The notes: a model not told the origin generated them from the letters alone. A stretch of DNA of 64,000 nucleotides from Anaeromyces robustus (GCA_002104895.1 MCFG01000191.1:27501-91500), one strand, 5' to 3'. Numbered from the stretch's first letter, positions 14,308 to 31,930 are shown. Translations and numbers: made by a program.

Positions 14308-14977
14308 TTTCTAAAAGATATTTTTCTATTATATTTATTATATAATTTCCATAGTATTTGAAGAGAGATTATTATTTTAAAATAAATTTCAAATATTCTT
14401 TTGTTAATATTTTTTAAATAATTTATAACATTAATTATTTTCGTTATTCTAAAATATAAAATATTTATCGTTCATTATTACCGTTATTATTATTATTATT
14501 ATTATTATTATTGTAATTGTTATTGTTATTATTATTGTTATTGTTATTGTTATTGTTATTGTTATTGTTATTGTTATTATTATTATTATCCTTTTAAATG
14601 AAATTTCTAAAATTTATTTCATTAATAATAATTATAATAATTACTAATATTTTTTATTAGTTTTTTCATTCTATACATATTTTTTTAAAAAAAATATTTT
14701 AATATGTTTTAACTTTTTTTTTCAATTAAAAAAAAATAAAATCATATGATTTAATAATAAATATATGTAAAGTCAGCATAAAAACATAATTTTTAATATA
14801 TTTAATACTAAATAATAAAAAACAATTTTCAAGTAAAACCCTTAAGATTATTTGAAAAATAATTACAGTAAAAAATAAAAAAGATAAAAGATTAAATAAA
14901 ATTAATAAATTTAAAATATTATTTTCGTTTTTGTATTGTTTTTCTAATTTCAAAAAAAAGATAAGAAAGTCATATTA
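14308..14977. promoter_or_regulatory. Divergent intergenic region between S2P and RFC2 genes
   Basis: The two start codons face away from each other, 670 bp apart, so this interval must hold both promoters. It contains an ATT/GTT-type repeat at about 14484-14590 and T-rich tracts just before the RFC2 start. No specific factor site can be named. A 75-codon minus frame (14726-14953) is low complexity and was not accepted as a gene. Confidence 0.5.
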
Positions 14978-15653
14978 ATGTCTTCATCTTCAACCACTTT
15001 AAATTCACAGGAATTACCCTGGTAAATTAAACAACTTAATATATAATTAATTAAATGGATAACCAATTCAATTTAGGAATATGATTATTTTCATAAATTT
15101 TTTATCAAAGATATATTGGAATTAAAATTATGATATATTATATTATTATATTGATAAAAAATAATACTAGATTTTAAAATGATAAATCTTCATAAATTAA
15201 GCTATTTATTGAAATAATTTCATAAAGAAATCTTAAAATTTAAATAGTACACTATCATATATTAAATTGATTCTATAAAGTTATATAAAACAATTAAAAA
15301 TGAACAATAAAAAAATAATAAAATAAGAATTTCATCATAAATTAAAAAATATACATGCAGTATATTAATTAATTTATTCTTAAAATGCTTCTAATCATCT
15401 ATCAATTATTTTTTTTTAATTGTCAATTATAATATAAAAAATGAATTAAAATAATTTTTAATTAATGCTATATAATATTATTAATAATATTCTATTTAAT
15501 ATAATTATTAATAAAATGATAAAGGGTTGAAAAACATAGACCAATATTAATTAAAGATATTACTGGTAACGAAGAAACTGTCTCACGATTACAAGTTATA
15601 GCTCAAGATGGAAATATGCCAAATCTTATTATAGCTGTAAGTATATATAAAAG

Positions 15654-15687
<34 letters not shown>

Positions 15688-17353
15688 AAATTATAAAAAA
15701 TCTATTACGATAATTTATATGTCATTTTAATATATATAATAATTATGAATTACTAAATATCAAAAACATTTTTCAAAAACTTAAGAAAAAAAATAAATTT
15801 CTAATTAAAATTCTTCTTTACTTTGAAATTTCAATTAATTATTATAATAAAAGGGTCCACCAGGTATTGGTAAAACAACTAGTATAATGTGTCTTGCTCA
15901 TGAACTTTTAGGTGATGCTGCTAAAGATGCTGTATTAGAACTTAATGCTTCAGATGATCGGTAATAAATAGTTATAAATTAATTCTAATTTGTTAATTTA
16001 TGAATTACCTATTTTTATCTAATTTTTTCTCTTATATAAAAATATTAGTGGTATTGATGTAGTAAGAAATAGAATAAAAATGTTTGCACAGACAAAAATT
16101 ACATTACCAGCCGGTAGACATAAAATTATTATATTAGATGAAGCTGATAGGTATTTTATTTAAATTACTTAACTTAATAAAAAAAAAATTTTTTTTTTCT
16201 AATAATTATTATATATTTCTATCTATAAATAATGTATTATAATGTTATTATATATAATAATCAGTATGACAGCTGGTGCTCAACAAGCTTTAAGAAGAAC
16301 CATGGAATTATACTCAAATACTACTAGATTTGCATTGGCATGTAATATATCAAACAAAATCATTGAACCTATTCAAAGTCGTTGTGCTATCTTACGTTAT
16401 AATAAACTTGATGATAAGCAAATTCTAAAACGTTTATTGGAAATTTGTGAAATGGAAAATGTATTTATATTTTAATATATATCAATGAATTTAAATATCA
16501 TTAATTAAATATAATATATATAATATTTATATATAATGTTATATAAAAGCATAACATAAAAAAACATAATATATTATATATGATACTAATTATTTATAAT
16601 ACTAAAATTTTAATTATCATCATTATTATTATTATTATTATTATTATCACTATATTTCATTGTTTATTATTTATTATTATTTTATATATTTATTAGGTTA
16701 AATATAATGCTGAAGGTCTAGAAGCTATAATATTTACATCTGAAGGAGATATGAGACAAGCTATTAATAATTTACAATCAACATGGTCTGGTTTTCAATT
16801 TGTTAATGCAGAGAATGTATTTAAAATTTGTGATCAACCAAATCCAGTAGTTATCCAAAAAGTCATTGAATATATTTTAAAAAGTAATGTTGATGGTGCT
16901 ATGGATGGTATAACTGTTCTTTTTGATCAAGGTTATAGTCCAATGGATATTATAGGAACATTATTCAAAGTTATAAAATATTCTAATGGTATACCTGAGT
17001 ATTTAAGATTAGAATTTATAAAGGTAATAAAACATTTAACTATAAAAAAATGAAAATAATATCTAGTTATAATATAATATAAGTTATAATATGATAAAAT
17101 ATAAAAAATAATTGCTTAAACTATATATATATATATATATATTCATTTAATATATTATATACCTTATAATAACTTTTTCTTTTGTATATTTGTTTTTTAT
17201 ATAAAATGTCTGACGATTAAAATAATATAGGAAATTGGTATTACCCATGTTAAAGTACTAGATGGATGTCAATCTCTATTACAACTTCAAGGTTTAGTTG
17301 CAAGATTATGTAGATTAATATTTCCACCAGAAAAATTCAAAAATATAATATAA
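14978..17353 (+). CDS. RFC2: Replication factor C subunit 2 (yeast Rfc4)
   Basis: Seven exons: 14978-15021, 15525-15636, 15854-15960, 16049-16150, 16265-16460, 16697-17023, 17231-17353; 336 residues. Order of motifs: LPWVEKHRP (RFC box II, split by intron 1), Walker [10 protein letters not shown] (53-61), LNASDDRGIDVVR, Walker B ILDEADS (117-122), [17 protein letters not shown], the SRC sensor motif (160-162), [12 protein letters not shown] (sensor 2), and a C-terminal collar helix domain ending PPEKFKNII. The text [17 protein letters not shown] and the length match yeast Rfc4 and human RFC2 better than RFC3 or RFC5. It is an ATPase subunit of the clamp loader that opens PCNA onto primer-template junctions, and also serves alternative RFC complexes. 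Acts in the nucleus. Confidence 0.96.
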
Positions 17354-18551
17354 CTTTAAGAAAATTACATATTTTCTTCATATTCATATATCCAAATTAA
17401 TTTATAATAATAATATCATATTTAAAATTTTCATAAAATAATAAAGAACTCCTTTTTTTTAATTATTATAATTAATTCTTTATTATTTTTATTTTTTTTA
17501 TTTTTTTTTTTCTACTAAAAAAAATTATAAAATTTTAATTATTCTAATGTAAAATATTAATAACATTATTAATAAAATAAAAAGCAAATGATATAAATTT
17601 GATAATTTATTTTTTTTTTTTTTCTCAACTAATAATATATTTTCAAGTAACCATCTTAAATAATAATTAACTATAATTACAAAACAGTATTATAAAATTA
17701 TTAAATAATAAAATAGTAGTAAAATAATAATAGTGATAATAATAACTCTTCAGCTTATTTAAAATTATTACAGAAGTTTACCGTTTTATTTATAATTGAA
17801 TATCTATATATATAAATATTCAATTATATATATTTACTATTAAAAAATCAGCTAAATTATCAAATTTTTGTTATATTTATTTTTTTTTTTTTTATTTTTT
17901 TTTTTTTTATTTTTTTTTTTTTTATTTTTTTTTTTTTTTTAATATATAAAAATAATTATATTTAATGTAAATTTTGTAAATTTTAATATTTATATTAAAT
18001 ACAAATATATGAAAGAAAATTAATTAAAATACAATATTTATTGTTTTATCTCAAAAAAAAAATTAATGAAAAAATATTTGCAATATGTAATATATTATTA
18101 AATAAAATAATCCACAAAATTTAATTAAATTAATTTTATATAAATTAAAAGCCTCAATATATTTAAAATAAAATTCTATACAAATTAATAATAAGTATTT
18201 ATTAAAATAAATTTATTATTATAGCCACGATTTATTTCAGGATTAGAATCTTTAAATTAAAATTTAATATATAATTACAATTTCATTTAAACAATTTATT
18301 TACTCATTTAATTAACAGTTTCTTCTTTAAAAACTTTTTTATTATAAAAAGCTTTTTTTTTTTATTTCAAATATTTTTTTTAAAAATTAGAGAGGAAAGA
18401 ATTTTTGATAATTAATAAAATAAAATTATGAAAATATTGAAATATTAAAAATATAATATAAAATAAAATAAAAAAAATTCAAAAATATATAATCAAATAA
18501 CAAATTATTTTATACAGTATAAAAAATAAATAAGGTATTAAAATACTTTTT

Positions 18552-18594
<43 letters not shown>

Positions 18595-18985
18595 CATTCA
18601 TTTTTACTTTTTTTTTTAAAAAAAAAAATCGTTATATTATTTCTAATTCTGAATATTATTAATATAATACTAAAATATTATATTTAAATTATTTTGTATT
18701 TTATTTCTAATTCTGAATATTATTAATATATTATTAAAATATTATATTTAATATTTTAATATAATATTAAAATACTAAATATAATTTCTTTTCTTTTCAT
18801 TTTAAAATATATATTTAATATCAATAAATTTAAAACGAAAAATAATTCATAATAATATTAATACATATATATATTTTATCTTTTTTCTAAATAATAATAA
18901 TAATAATAATAATAAGTAAAACTATATTGATAATAATATATAAATTATAAACAAAAATACTAATAATTCCAAAAATAATATAAGA
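17354..18985. other. Spacer between RFC2 and the PIH1 gene
   Basis: No gene seen. It holds T-runs with single A interruptions (17879-17940), an (AT)n run at about 18557-18591, and a tandem duplication of 64 bp (18641-18704 and 18705-18768, starting TTCTAATTCTGAATATTATT) with small differences. An (AAT)n run precedes the next gene. Confidence 0.6.
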
Positions 18986-20442
18986 ATGGATTTTGACGCG
19001 AAAATACCACCAAATTATAACGGTAAAGCTTATTATTTTATTAATATTACTTTAATATTATTACTTATTATAACAATATAATATTTATGTTTTATATTAT
19101 TTAATTTAATTTAATTTAATTTAAAAAGCATTTTATATATATATATATTTAAAATAAATTATTATATAAATTTAAATTTTTAAAAATAGTAATAATAATA
19201 TTTATATTGAATATTCTTATTTCATTAACAATAATAATAATAATAATAACGAATAGATGTTGCTAGAAATCTCTGGTCACAACTTGATTCAATGGCTAAA
19301 AATAACCCAAGAGGTTATAAAGAATTAATGGCAAAAATTGAAGAAGAAGCTAAAAAAGCACTTATTCCAGTTCTACCAACAATTGAACCTTGTTTTTCTA
19401 TAAAATTAGAAGGTACAATTCTTTCAGGTTCTAAAATTCATTATATTAATTTTTGTAAATGTAATGCAGTTGAAGAAAGTACTAAAGAAAATGACGGTGG
19501 TATACCAATTGTTGTTCGTGAAGAAGATGGAAAAAGAAAATATAGAAAATATGGTAATATTCGCTTATATATATTTTATATATAGGTTAAGTTTTTTTAA
19601 AAAAAAATATATATTTTTATAATAACAAGATAATAATAACAATATATTATACATAATATACAAAATAATGTAGGAAGAACTTTTCATGTATATGATGTTT
19701 CATTTAATGAAAATATTATTAAAAGAGCTGAACAAGATCCTTTCTTTAAACGTAATTTAATTTTCATGGCAATAAACTGTGTTGAACAAGTCTTTAATAT
19801 ATCTTTCAAAAAAGGTAATATTACTTCAGCTATTTCTATCATTATTATTATTATTATATATTATAATTATTATTAAATTATACAATACAAAAATTTTATA
19901 TAAATATTTTTATATTACTATAATAATTATAAGATTTCACTGTTACAGAAGAAAAATATAATGGAACTTTTATTCATTCTCAAACAAGTCGTGAAGGTCA
20001 ACCAATGCCTAAATTAACACAAGAAGAAGTTAATGAATTACTAAAAAATGCGTCAACAATATTAGGACAAAATGCAGAAAAAGATGAAAAAGATAAATCA
20101 AAAAAGAAAAATAATAATGATAAAAAATCTAAAAACTCTATTGATATGACTCCAGAAAGTATTTTGCAACAACATAAAACTTATCAAGAAGAAATGATGG
20201 AAAATGAAAAAGATGATAAAATAAATCCAGAAATAGAATCTACTATTGAAAAATTATTCTTTAGTGATGATAAAAAAAATGAAAATGATAAAAACTCATC
20301 TTCAAATAATAACAATAATAAAAAAGATATTGCTAAATCTTTAATTGAGGAAATGACTGAAATTGTTCCAGATTCAAAAATTTCAGAAAGTTTATGTGAA
20401 GAAACTAATAATGAAATTAATGAAAAAACAAAAGAATCATTA

Positions 20443-20492
<50 letters not shown>

Positions 20493-22181
20493 TCAATTTA
20501 TTGAATTAGAAGATCATAGTGTTCCAAAAATTATAGATTTATTAGATGATCATTCAATTGAAAAACAAAAAAATCAACAAAATAATAATACTATTAGTGA
20601 AGAAGAATCAAAAATTTTTGACTTTTTAAAAGATTTTAATGATAATTCAGGAAAAATAACAGAATTAGATGATGCAAATAATGAAGTACAAAGTAAAATT
20701 GAAGAATTAAAAGAGGAAGAAGAAAAGGATATAAAACCAAAGATTAAAGAAATAAAGGAGAAAAAAGATGAAAATGTAAAATCAAAAATTAAAGAAATAA
20801 AGGAGAAAAAAGATGAAAATGTAAAATCAAAGATTGAAGAAATAAAGGAAGAAAAAAATGAAAGTATAAAACCAAAGATTGAAGAAATAAAGGAAGAAAA
20901 AGATGAAAATGTAAAATCAAAGATTGAAGAAATAAAGGAAGAAAAAGATGAAAGTATAAAATCAAAGATTGAAGAAATAAAGGAAGAAAGAGATGAAGAT
21001 ATAAAACCAACAATTGAAGAAATAAAAGAAGATAATAATGTAAATCCAAAAATTGAAGAGCCTTCCCATACTAATGATAATATTCCTATTATTGAAGAAC
21101 CAATTTATCATAATAATGAATCTTCTCAAAATGAATCTATAAATAATAATAAAATAACACCTATAATTGAAGAAATTACAAAAGATAAAATTTCAAATAT
21201 AGAAATTAAAAATAATGAAAACAGTGCAACACCAAAAATTGAAGATATTACACATAATAAAGATAACGAAGAATTAAAGATTTCAGAAAATAATACTAAC
21301 AATAATATTATACCAAAAATTGAAGAACCTCCTCATTGTGATGAAAATATACCAATAATTGAAGAACCTTTACAAAATAATGAAAAAAATGAATCTTCAC
21401 AAAATAATAATGATACACCAATAATTGAGGATATTACTCATAACAATAATATAGCATCAATATTTGATAATTTAAATAATAATACCAATACTACACTAAA
21501 AATTGAGGAAATTATTAATGATAATAATGACATAAAACTGGATTCAAAAGATGATAAATTAAAAAATGATAATAAACAACAAAGCAAAGTAGAAAATATG
21601 GAAGATACGATGAAAATAGAAGAACAGCAATTAATTGATGATATTAATAATTTATCTATTAATGAAAAAATGAATTATATTAAATTTAAAAATATTGTTA
21701 TTCCAGAAAAAGAAAAACCAAAATATTTATTAAAAACTTCTGAACATTATCTATATATTAAAGTTAAACTTCCAAAATTAGTTAAGTATACCATCTTATA
21801 TTTATATAACTATAGCTATTATATATAATTAAAATATATATGTGAAAATTTTAAAAATTTTAAAAAGAAAAAAAAAATTCTTATGGAATATTCATTTTTT
21901 AACCATTTATAAATATTTAAAATGATTATTCTTTTTTTTTGTTTTTTTTTTCAATTTTATCAATATAGAAATTAATTAAAACTTTACAATGGGATTTACA
22001 TGACTGTGAATTTGAAGAACATAGACCAGAATCAGAAAAGTGGTTAAATATTAACTCTCCTGAATATCATTTGAAAATACGTTTGGACACACAATTTTTA
22101 AATTTGGAAAATATTCGTGTTACATTCACTAAATCAACACAAACTTTAATATTACGTTTTACTAGAATAAAAAATGAATAA
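18986..22181 (+). CDS. PIH1-domain protein (PIH1D2/DNAAF-like, R2TP and axonemal dynein assembly)
   Basis: Five exons: 18986-19022, 19257-19553, 19674-19814, 19949-21780, 21969-22181; 839 residues. Residues about 14-190 form a PIH1 N-domain: NLWSQLDSMAKNNPRGYKEL, CFSIKLEG, YINFCKCN, FHVYDVSFNENI, FKRNLIFMAINCVEQVF, KYNGTFIHSQTS. The opening helix is closest to PIH1D2. A long acidic, Asn-rich linker follows, with poly-Asn and a tandem EEIKEEKDE-type repeat. The last ~85 residues (YLYIKVKLPKL, EYHLKIRLDTQFLNLENI, TLILRF) look like a CS/PIH C-terminal domain. PIH1 proteins act with HSP90 and R2TP; several are needed to preassemble flagellar dyneins, which fits a zoospore. The last donor must be GTTAAG, because the nearby GTATAC gives a stop. 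The exact paralogue is uncertain. Confidence 0.85.
20690..21045 (+). repeat. In-frame tandem repeat of ~48 bp in the PIH1 gene linker
   Basis: About seven units of 45-48 bp encode variants of K-x-KIEEIKEEKDE-x-(V/I)-K. The repeat is charged and probably helical. After it, shorter IEE-P or IE-EIT motifs recur irregularly to about 21500 (IIEEP, KIEDIT, KIEEP), suggesting an older, more diverged phase of the same expansion. Confidence 0.85.
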
Positions 22182-24941
22182 ATTAATTAAATTTAAAAAA
22201 AAATAATAATAATAATAATAAATAAATAAATAAAACAAATTAAAAAAAATAATAATTTATGTAAAATATATTTAATATCCTATTTAAAAAACATACATAT
22301 AATAATCCTGAGAAAAAAAAATATTTTTTCTTCATCTTTATTTAATATTTATAATAATTATATATACTATTTAACAATAAAAATTATATTACATAAGTCT
22401 ATTAATTAAAAAAATTATTTAAATATATAATTAATAATTACTTTAATAATTTCTCTCTGGATTATGAAAATTATGAAAGTGTAATATTAAAAATATTGTA
22501 AAAAAATAAAAAAGTTAAAATGAAATAAAAAAATAATTAATATTATAATAAAATAAAATAAAAATTGTAATAATTAATATTATAATTATTATTATTATAA
22601 TAAGTAGAATAAAAATTTTCATTATTTTTTTATGTAATATTTAATATTAATATTCAATAATAGTTATTATTTAATAATTATGAAAATATTTTAATCAATT
22701 TTTACATCTGTAGTGGAATGAAAAGTGGCATTTTTTAAAATTTTTTTAAATGATTTTAAATTAATTAAATTAAACCAATATATTTAATTATACTCAAATA
22801 TATATTTAAAATATAATATATTTAATTATAAATATAGTTTTTAATTGATATTAAAAAACTAATAATATATATTCAATACTATATTTTATAGATCATCCAT
22901 ATTTAATATATCTAAACAATTGAATATTAATATATGGTATTATAATTACCTAAATTAGAATTTTAAATAATTTATAAAATTTTAATTTATTAAATTAATA
23001 GTAATTTATTGACAATATATTAATACAATATAATTCAATTAGAAAGAAAAAATTAAATAAATAAATAAATAAAATTAAAAGAAATAAATCATAATAATAA
23101 TTAAATAAATATCTTATAATAATTTAATAATTTATCATAAGATAATTACTTTTATTATATAAAAAAAAAATTAATGAATAAATTAAAGTAAATAAATAAA
23201 TAAATAAAAAATTAAATAATTTAATAAATAAATAAGTAAATAAATTGAAAAATAATAAAAGATTTTTAAAATAAATACAAATTACATATACCGTTTTAAT
23301 TTATAGTATACAAAAAAATTCATTTATCATTAATAATTAAATATTTGACTTTTTTAGTAATAAATAACCTATATTTATTATAATTCTATAATAATTTTTT
23401 TCAATATAAAGCAATACATATTTCAATTTGATTTTTGTATTAATAAATAAGTTAAATTATAACTAAATTTCACATACATAGACTTTTATAAAGATACATA
23501 TGAGGCTATTCGAGATTAATTAAATAATAATTTAATTTATATATATATATAAACTGTTGCTCTTTTTTCCTTTTTATAATATAAAATATTATTATGTGAT
23601 AGTTAAATTATTTATATAGTAGAAACTGCTTTTTTTAAAAAAAAAAAATCCTTTATATATATATATACTCTTAGTACCATTTTTTTTTTATGCTTTGTAA
23701 GTATTCTTACTTTCTTACTATTATTAATTAAATATATTGATTTTGTTTTGTATACAAATTATTTTTTAAGAAAATATAATAAAAAGGGTTAAAATTAAAT
23801 TTTATTTATTAATAAATAAATTAATTCAATATTTTTATTTTTATATGTATTATATTATTATATTATATATAAATATATTATTAACATCACACAGAATTTA
23901 CTTTTTTTTATTATTATATATTTTCATTAATTAAAAAAATAAAATATATAAATAAATAAATAAAAATATTATTCTTTTTTTTATTTATTTATTTACCTTT
24001 TAATTCATTTACTGTTTATTCAACAATTTATAACAAAATTCAAATTAACAAGTAAATATTTCAATATTTTTGTAAATTTAATAGTAGATATGATATAAAT
24101 AAATTTTTATATGATATTAACCTTATATATACTATTATGATAATACTACCTTCTTTTTAAAAAATATTTTAAATAATTATTAATATATATTTATATCAAA
24201 GTTATCAAAATAGTTATTTATAATTTCATATAAGAATCCATCTCTTATATTATAGAGTATACATTCATTTACTACAAGAAAATAATTGATTATTTGTCAT
24301 TTTATTGTTGAAAAAATAATTCCATATTTTTCAATCTTTATTTTACTTTTATAATATAGTCAATCTTTTCAAAATAGAATATAAATATAAATAATTGTAA
24401 TATTATAGTTAATAATAAATTAAATAAAATTATTAATGAAACAATAGATATATTATTATATAGGAAATCTTTTTTTAGAAAAGAAAAAAGGAAAAAGAAA
24501 TAAAAATAAAATAAAATTATATGACATTAAAAAAAGAAATTTCAGAGCATCGCTTTGTTCATTAATTAATTAATTAATTAATAAATATAATAGACAGAAA
24601 GTTCCTATATTAAGTAATAATTCAAAAAGAAAAAAAAAACAATTAAAAAGCAAGACAAAAAACATATAAGGAATAGATTATAGAAATAAAAAAAACATAT
24701 TAGTTGACCAATATATATTGTTTATAAAATTATTAATTCATTAATAAATAAGTAAGTTATATAAATAAAAACAAAAATATAAATATATATATTTATTAAA
24801 AGATTTATAAAAGATTTAACAGTTATTAATAATAAAATCAATAATATATATTCATTAACAATTTAAAAAAATAATAATCAAACATTTCTTAATCATTTCT
24901 TAAAAAAAAATATTAAAATAATATCGAAAGATTAAAAGAAA
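22182..24941. other. Long spacer, nothing coding seen
   Basis: 2.8 kb of extremely AT-rich sequence with short ATAA-type repeats and no ORF, RNA gene or terminal repeat that I can support. It ends in the 5' flank of the DIL-ankyrin gene. Confidence 0.6.
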
Positions 24942-28521
<3,580 letters not shown>

Positions 28522-29838
28522 ATAAAAAAAAAAAAGCATAATAACATAAAAACAAAACTAGAATTAAAAAAATAAAAAAAAAAATAAAAATAAAATAAAA
28601 TAAAAAAAAAATAAAAAATTAAAAAAAAAAAAAAAAAAACATGAATAATAAAAGTAAAAAAAAAATAAGAATGAAAATAAGATAATTAGATAAATTAAAT
28701 AATAATAAATAAATTTATATAAATAAATAAATAAGTTAATTACATATATATATATAATCGTAATATTTTTTTTTAATCCAAAAAATTATAGAAAATGAAA
28801 ATTCAAATTGGCAAAAATAATAACAATAATAATATTTAAAAATATAAAAACATAAATATATATATATATCGTTTAATATTATTAAATAAATAACAATAAT
28901 AATAATATTATAATAATAAATAAAATTATTTTTTATAATAAAATAATAAAATAATTAACTAGATAAAATTAAAATAAAACAATTAACTGGTTTTAATTCA
29001 TTATCAACATATAAACTTATCAATTATTAATATATATATAATGGACATAATTATATATATATATACATATATTTAAAATCAATAAATAAATAAATAAAAA
29101 AAAAAAAAAGAAATATTTGAGTTTTTTTTTTTTTTTTTTTTTTTATTTCAATAAACTTTACTAATTATTGTTATTATTTTTAATATAGATCTATTATAAA
29201 CAAATTTATAATATAGATAAACATTATTTATTAATCATTAATAAGAAGAAAAAATAGAAATATTATTTTAATTTATTTTTATTTTATTATTTTTTTTTCC
29301 TTTATTATTATTATTTTTTTTTTTTTTATTTTTTTGTATTTATTATATTTATATTTTTAATTTTTATCTATTATAAATTATTAATAAAATTTTATAATAT
29401 AAATATTAATCATATAGTTTTAATAAGTATAATTTATTTTTATTTTTATTTTTATTTTTTATTTTTTATTTTTATTTTCTTTTTCTTATCTTCAATATTA
29501 TTCTTTTATATACTTTTATATAAATATTTTCAATATTTTATTCTAAATTTCAATTTTTTAAAATAATAAATAAAACAAATAAATATAATAATAATAAAAA
29601 AAAAAATAATTTATAATAAAGAAATAAAGAAATAAATATAATATTTAAAACTACTTTTTTTATTAACATACTTTTTTTATATTTTTTTTATATAAATTAT
29701 AGTTTTTATATATAAATAAATAAATAAATAGTATAACATTAAAGCATGTGATATAAAGTTTTTAAAACACATGGTAAAATAAATTTCTATAAGTTTAATT
29801 AATATAAATTACCTTTACTTTAATAATATTGTAAAATA

Positions 29839-29883
29839 AGATTAAGGATAAATTACTCCACCTTCGCTTTGTTAAATGTTTCC

Positions 29884-29918
<35 letters not shown>

Positions 29919-30340
29919 GGGAACATTGTTGCCATTTCTTTTGATTTGTATATTTTTTTTATATATTTAATTAATGGATAATATATAAGCCAATTATTTT
30001 TTTTTTATCTTTTCATCTTTTTTTCTTTTTAATTAGTATATAATGAAAAAATATACTTTTTAATATTTGTTAATAGAAAATAAAAAAAAGTAATATATAT
30101 TAATATTAATAATATTAATAAAATAAGATTATAAGAGTTTTTTTTTTTATTTATTATTAATACTAATATTCTATTATTTCTTTTTTTATTTATAATTTTC
30201 TTTAATTCACTAATATTTTTAATAATAAAATATAAAATATTTCTACATCCAACAGGGAGACTACACAACCAACTAGTCAACCTTCTATATGAATGGCAAG
30301 ATCTTTTCAAAGTGAAAGTGGAGTAATTTATCCTTAATCT
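29839..30340. mobile_element. MITE-like element with 33-bp terminal inverted repeats and TA duplication
   Basis: The ends are inverted copies: AGATTAAGGATAAATTACTC followed by CAC-x-TTC-x-CTTTG at 29839-29871, and its reverse complement at 30308-30340, with 2 mismatches in 33. Both ends are flanked by TA (29837-29838 and 30341-30342), the target duplication of the Tc1/mariner superfamily. The 502-bp interior has no transposase. It holds a T-run/A-run palindrome (about 29874-29926) and a patch of normal base composition near 30241-30300. It is best read as a non-autonomous DNA transposon. Confidence 0.7.
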
Positions 30341-30371
30341 TAATAAAATTTTTATGAATTAAATAATAAAA

Positions 30372-30470
30372 ATTATCACATGATTTAATATTTTTTTATT
30401 TAATTAAGATAAGATTAATTGTACATAAAAATATAATTTTAAAGACAAATGTATTAAATCATGTGATAAT
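30372..30470. repeat. 99-bp interval bounded by perfect 19-bp inverted repeats
   Basis: ATTATCACATGATTTAATA at 30372-30390 returns as its exact reverse complement at 30452-30470. The spacer is 61 bp. It lies 30 bp from the TIR element. It could be a very small MITE, a deletion relic or a strong hairpin. No clear target duplication was found. Confidence 0.65.
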
Positions 30471-31395
30471 GCTCTTTAAAACAAAAAAAATTAGATATTT
30501 GTATAATTGTGATAATGATTTATAACAAAAAACTTTTGTTTTTTGTTTTTTGTTTTTACTTTTAACTTTTAACTTTTATTATTTATTTGTACATTCAATA
30601 AATGATTACCTCTAATATTTTTATAATCTTTTTTATGTTTTGCTTAAAAAAGATTATAATAATGACATAATAATGTTTTGCTTTTGTTTTGGAATTGATT
30701 ATAAATGTAATAATAATTTAATATTTAATATTTAATATATAATTATATAATTATATAATTATATAATATATATTATTTATAATATAATATATTATTTATA
30801 TTTATTATTTATGTAAATATATATAATTTATTATATTATTATATATGTTTTAAAAATAATTTTTTGTGGCCATTTCAATTCTTTTTATATATTATCAATA
30901 ATAGTTTTATTTATATTAAAAAAAAAATTTTATATATATACATAAAAATTATTTAATAAAATAGGTTTGCGGTTTGTTTTAAATTTTATTAATCTATTCT
31001 ATATTTTAAAACATAATAAAAAAAAAATAAATAAAGATTAAAAAGCAAAAATAGAAAAATAGAAAAAAAAATTAATAATAATAAAAGCATTATTTATTTA
31101 GAATCAAATATAAGATTTCTCATTATTATATCATTATTATAAATTATATAATAATAATAAAAAAAATTTTTTTATATTAATTATTTCAAAAATAATCACA
31201 AAATTTATATTATATTTAGAAGTTGTAAATAATTGTTATATTTATATTTTAAAAATTAAGATTAATAATCATCATAAAATAAAGAAAAACATTAATATAT
31301 TTTTTTGAATGTATTTTGTTGAGTGACATTTATAGAAATGAACAAATAAAATTTTTTACTTTTAAAACTGTTGTTAAATAGAATATTTAAAAAAA

Positions 31396-31401
31396 AAAAA
31401 T

Positions 31402-31440
<39 letters not shown>

Positions 31441-31604
31441 TTCATTCATTCATTAATTTATTTATTTATTTATTTATTTATTCATTAATTTATTTGTTTA
31501 TTTATTGATTTATTTATTTATTTATTTATTATTTATATATTTGTTTGTTTATTTATTGATTTATTTATTTATTGATTTATTTATTTATTTATTTATTTAT
31601 TTGT

Positions 31605-31667
<63 letters not shown>

Positions 31668-31831
31668 TTCATTCATTAATTTATTTATTTATTTATTTAT
31701 TCATTAATTTATTTGTTTATTTATTGATTTATTTATTTATTTATTTATTTATTTATTATTTATATATTTGTTTGTTTATTTATTGATTTATTTATTTATT
31801 GATTTATTTATTGATTTATTTATTTATTTGT

Positions 31832-31930
<99 letters not shown>

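Noticed and set aside
20789-21049. Minus-strand Leu/Phe-rich frame of 86 codons that looks like membrane helices
   Set aside because: Antisense shadow of the EEIKEEKDE-type repeat of the PIH1 gene.
30029-30310. 93-codon minus frame starting MKRSCHSYRRLTSW
   Set aside because: Starts near the TIR of the MITE-like element and quickly becomes low-complexity; no similarity recognised.
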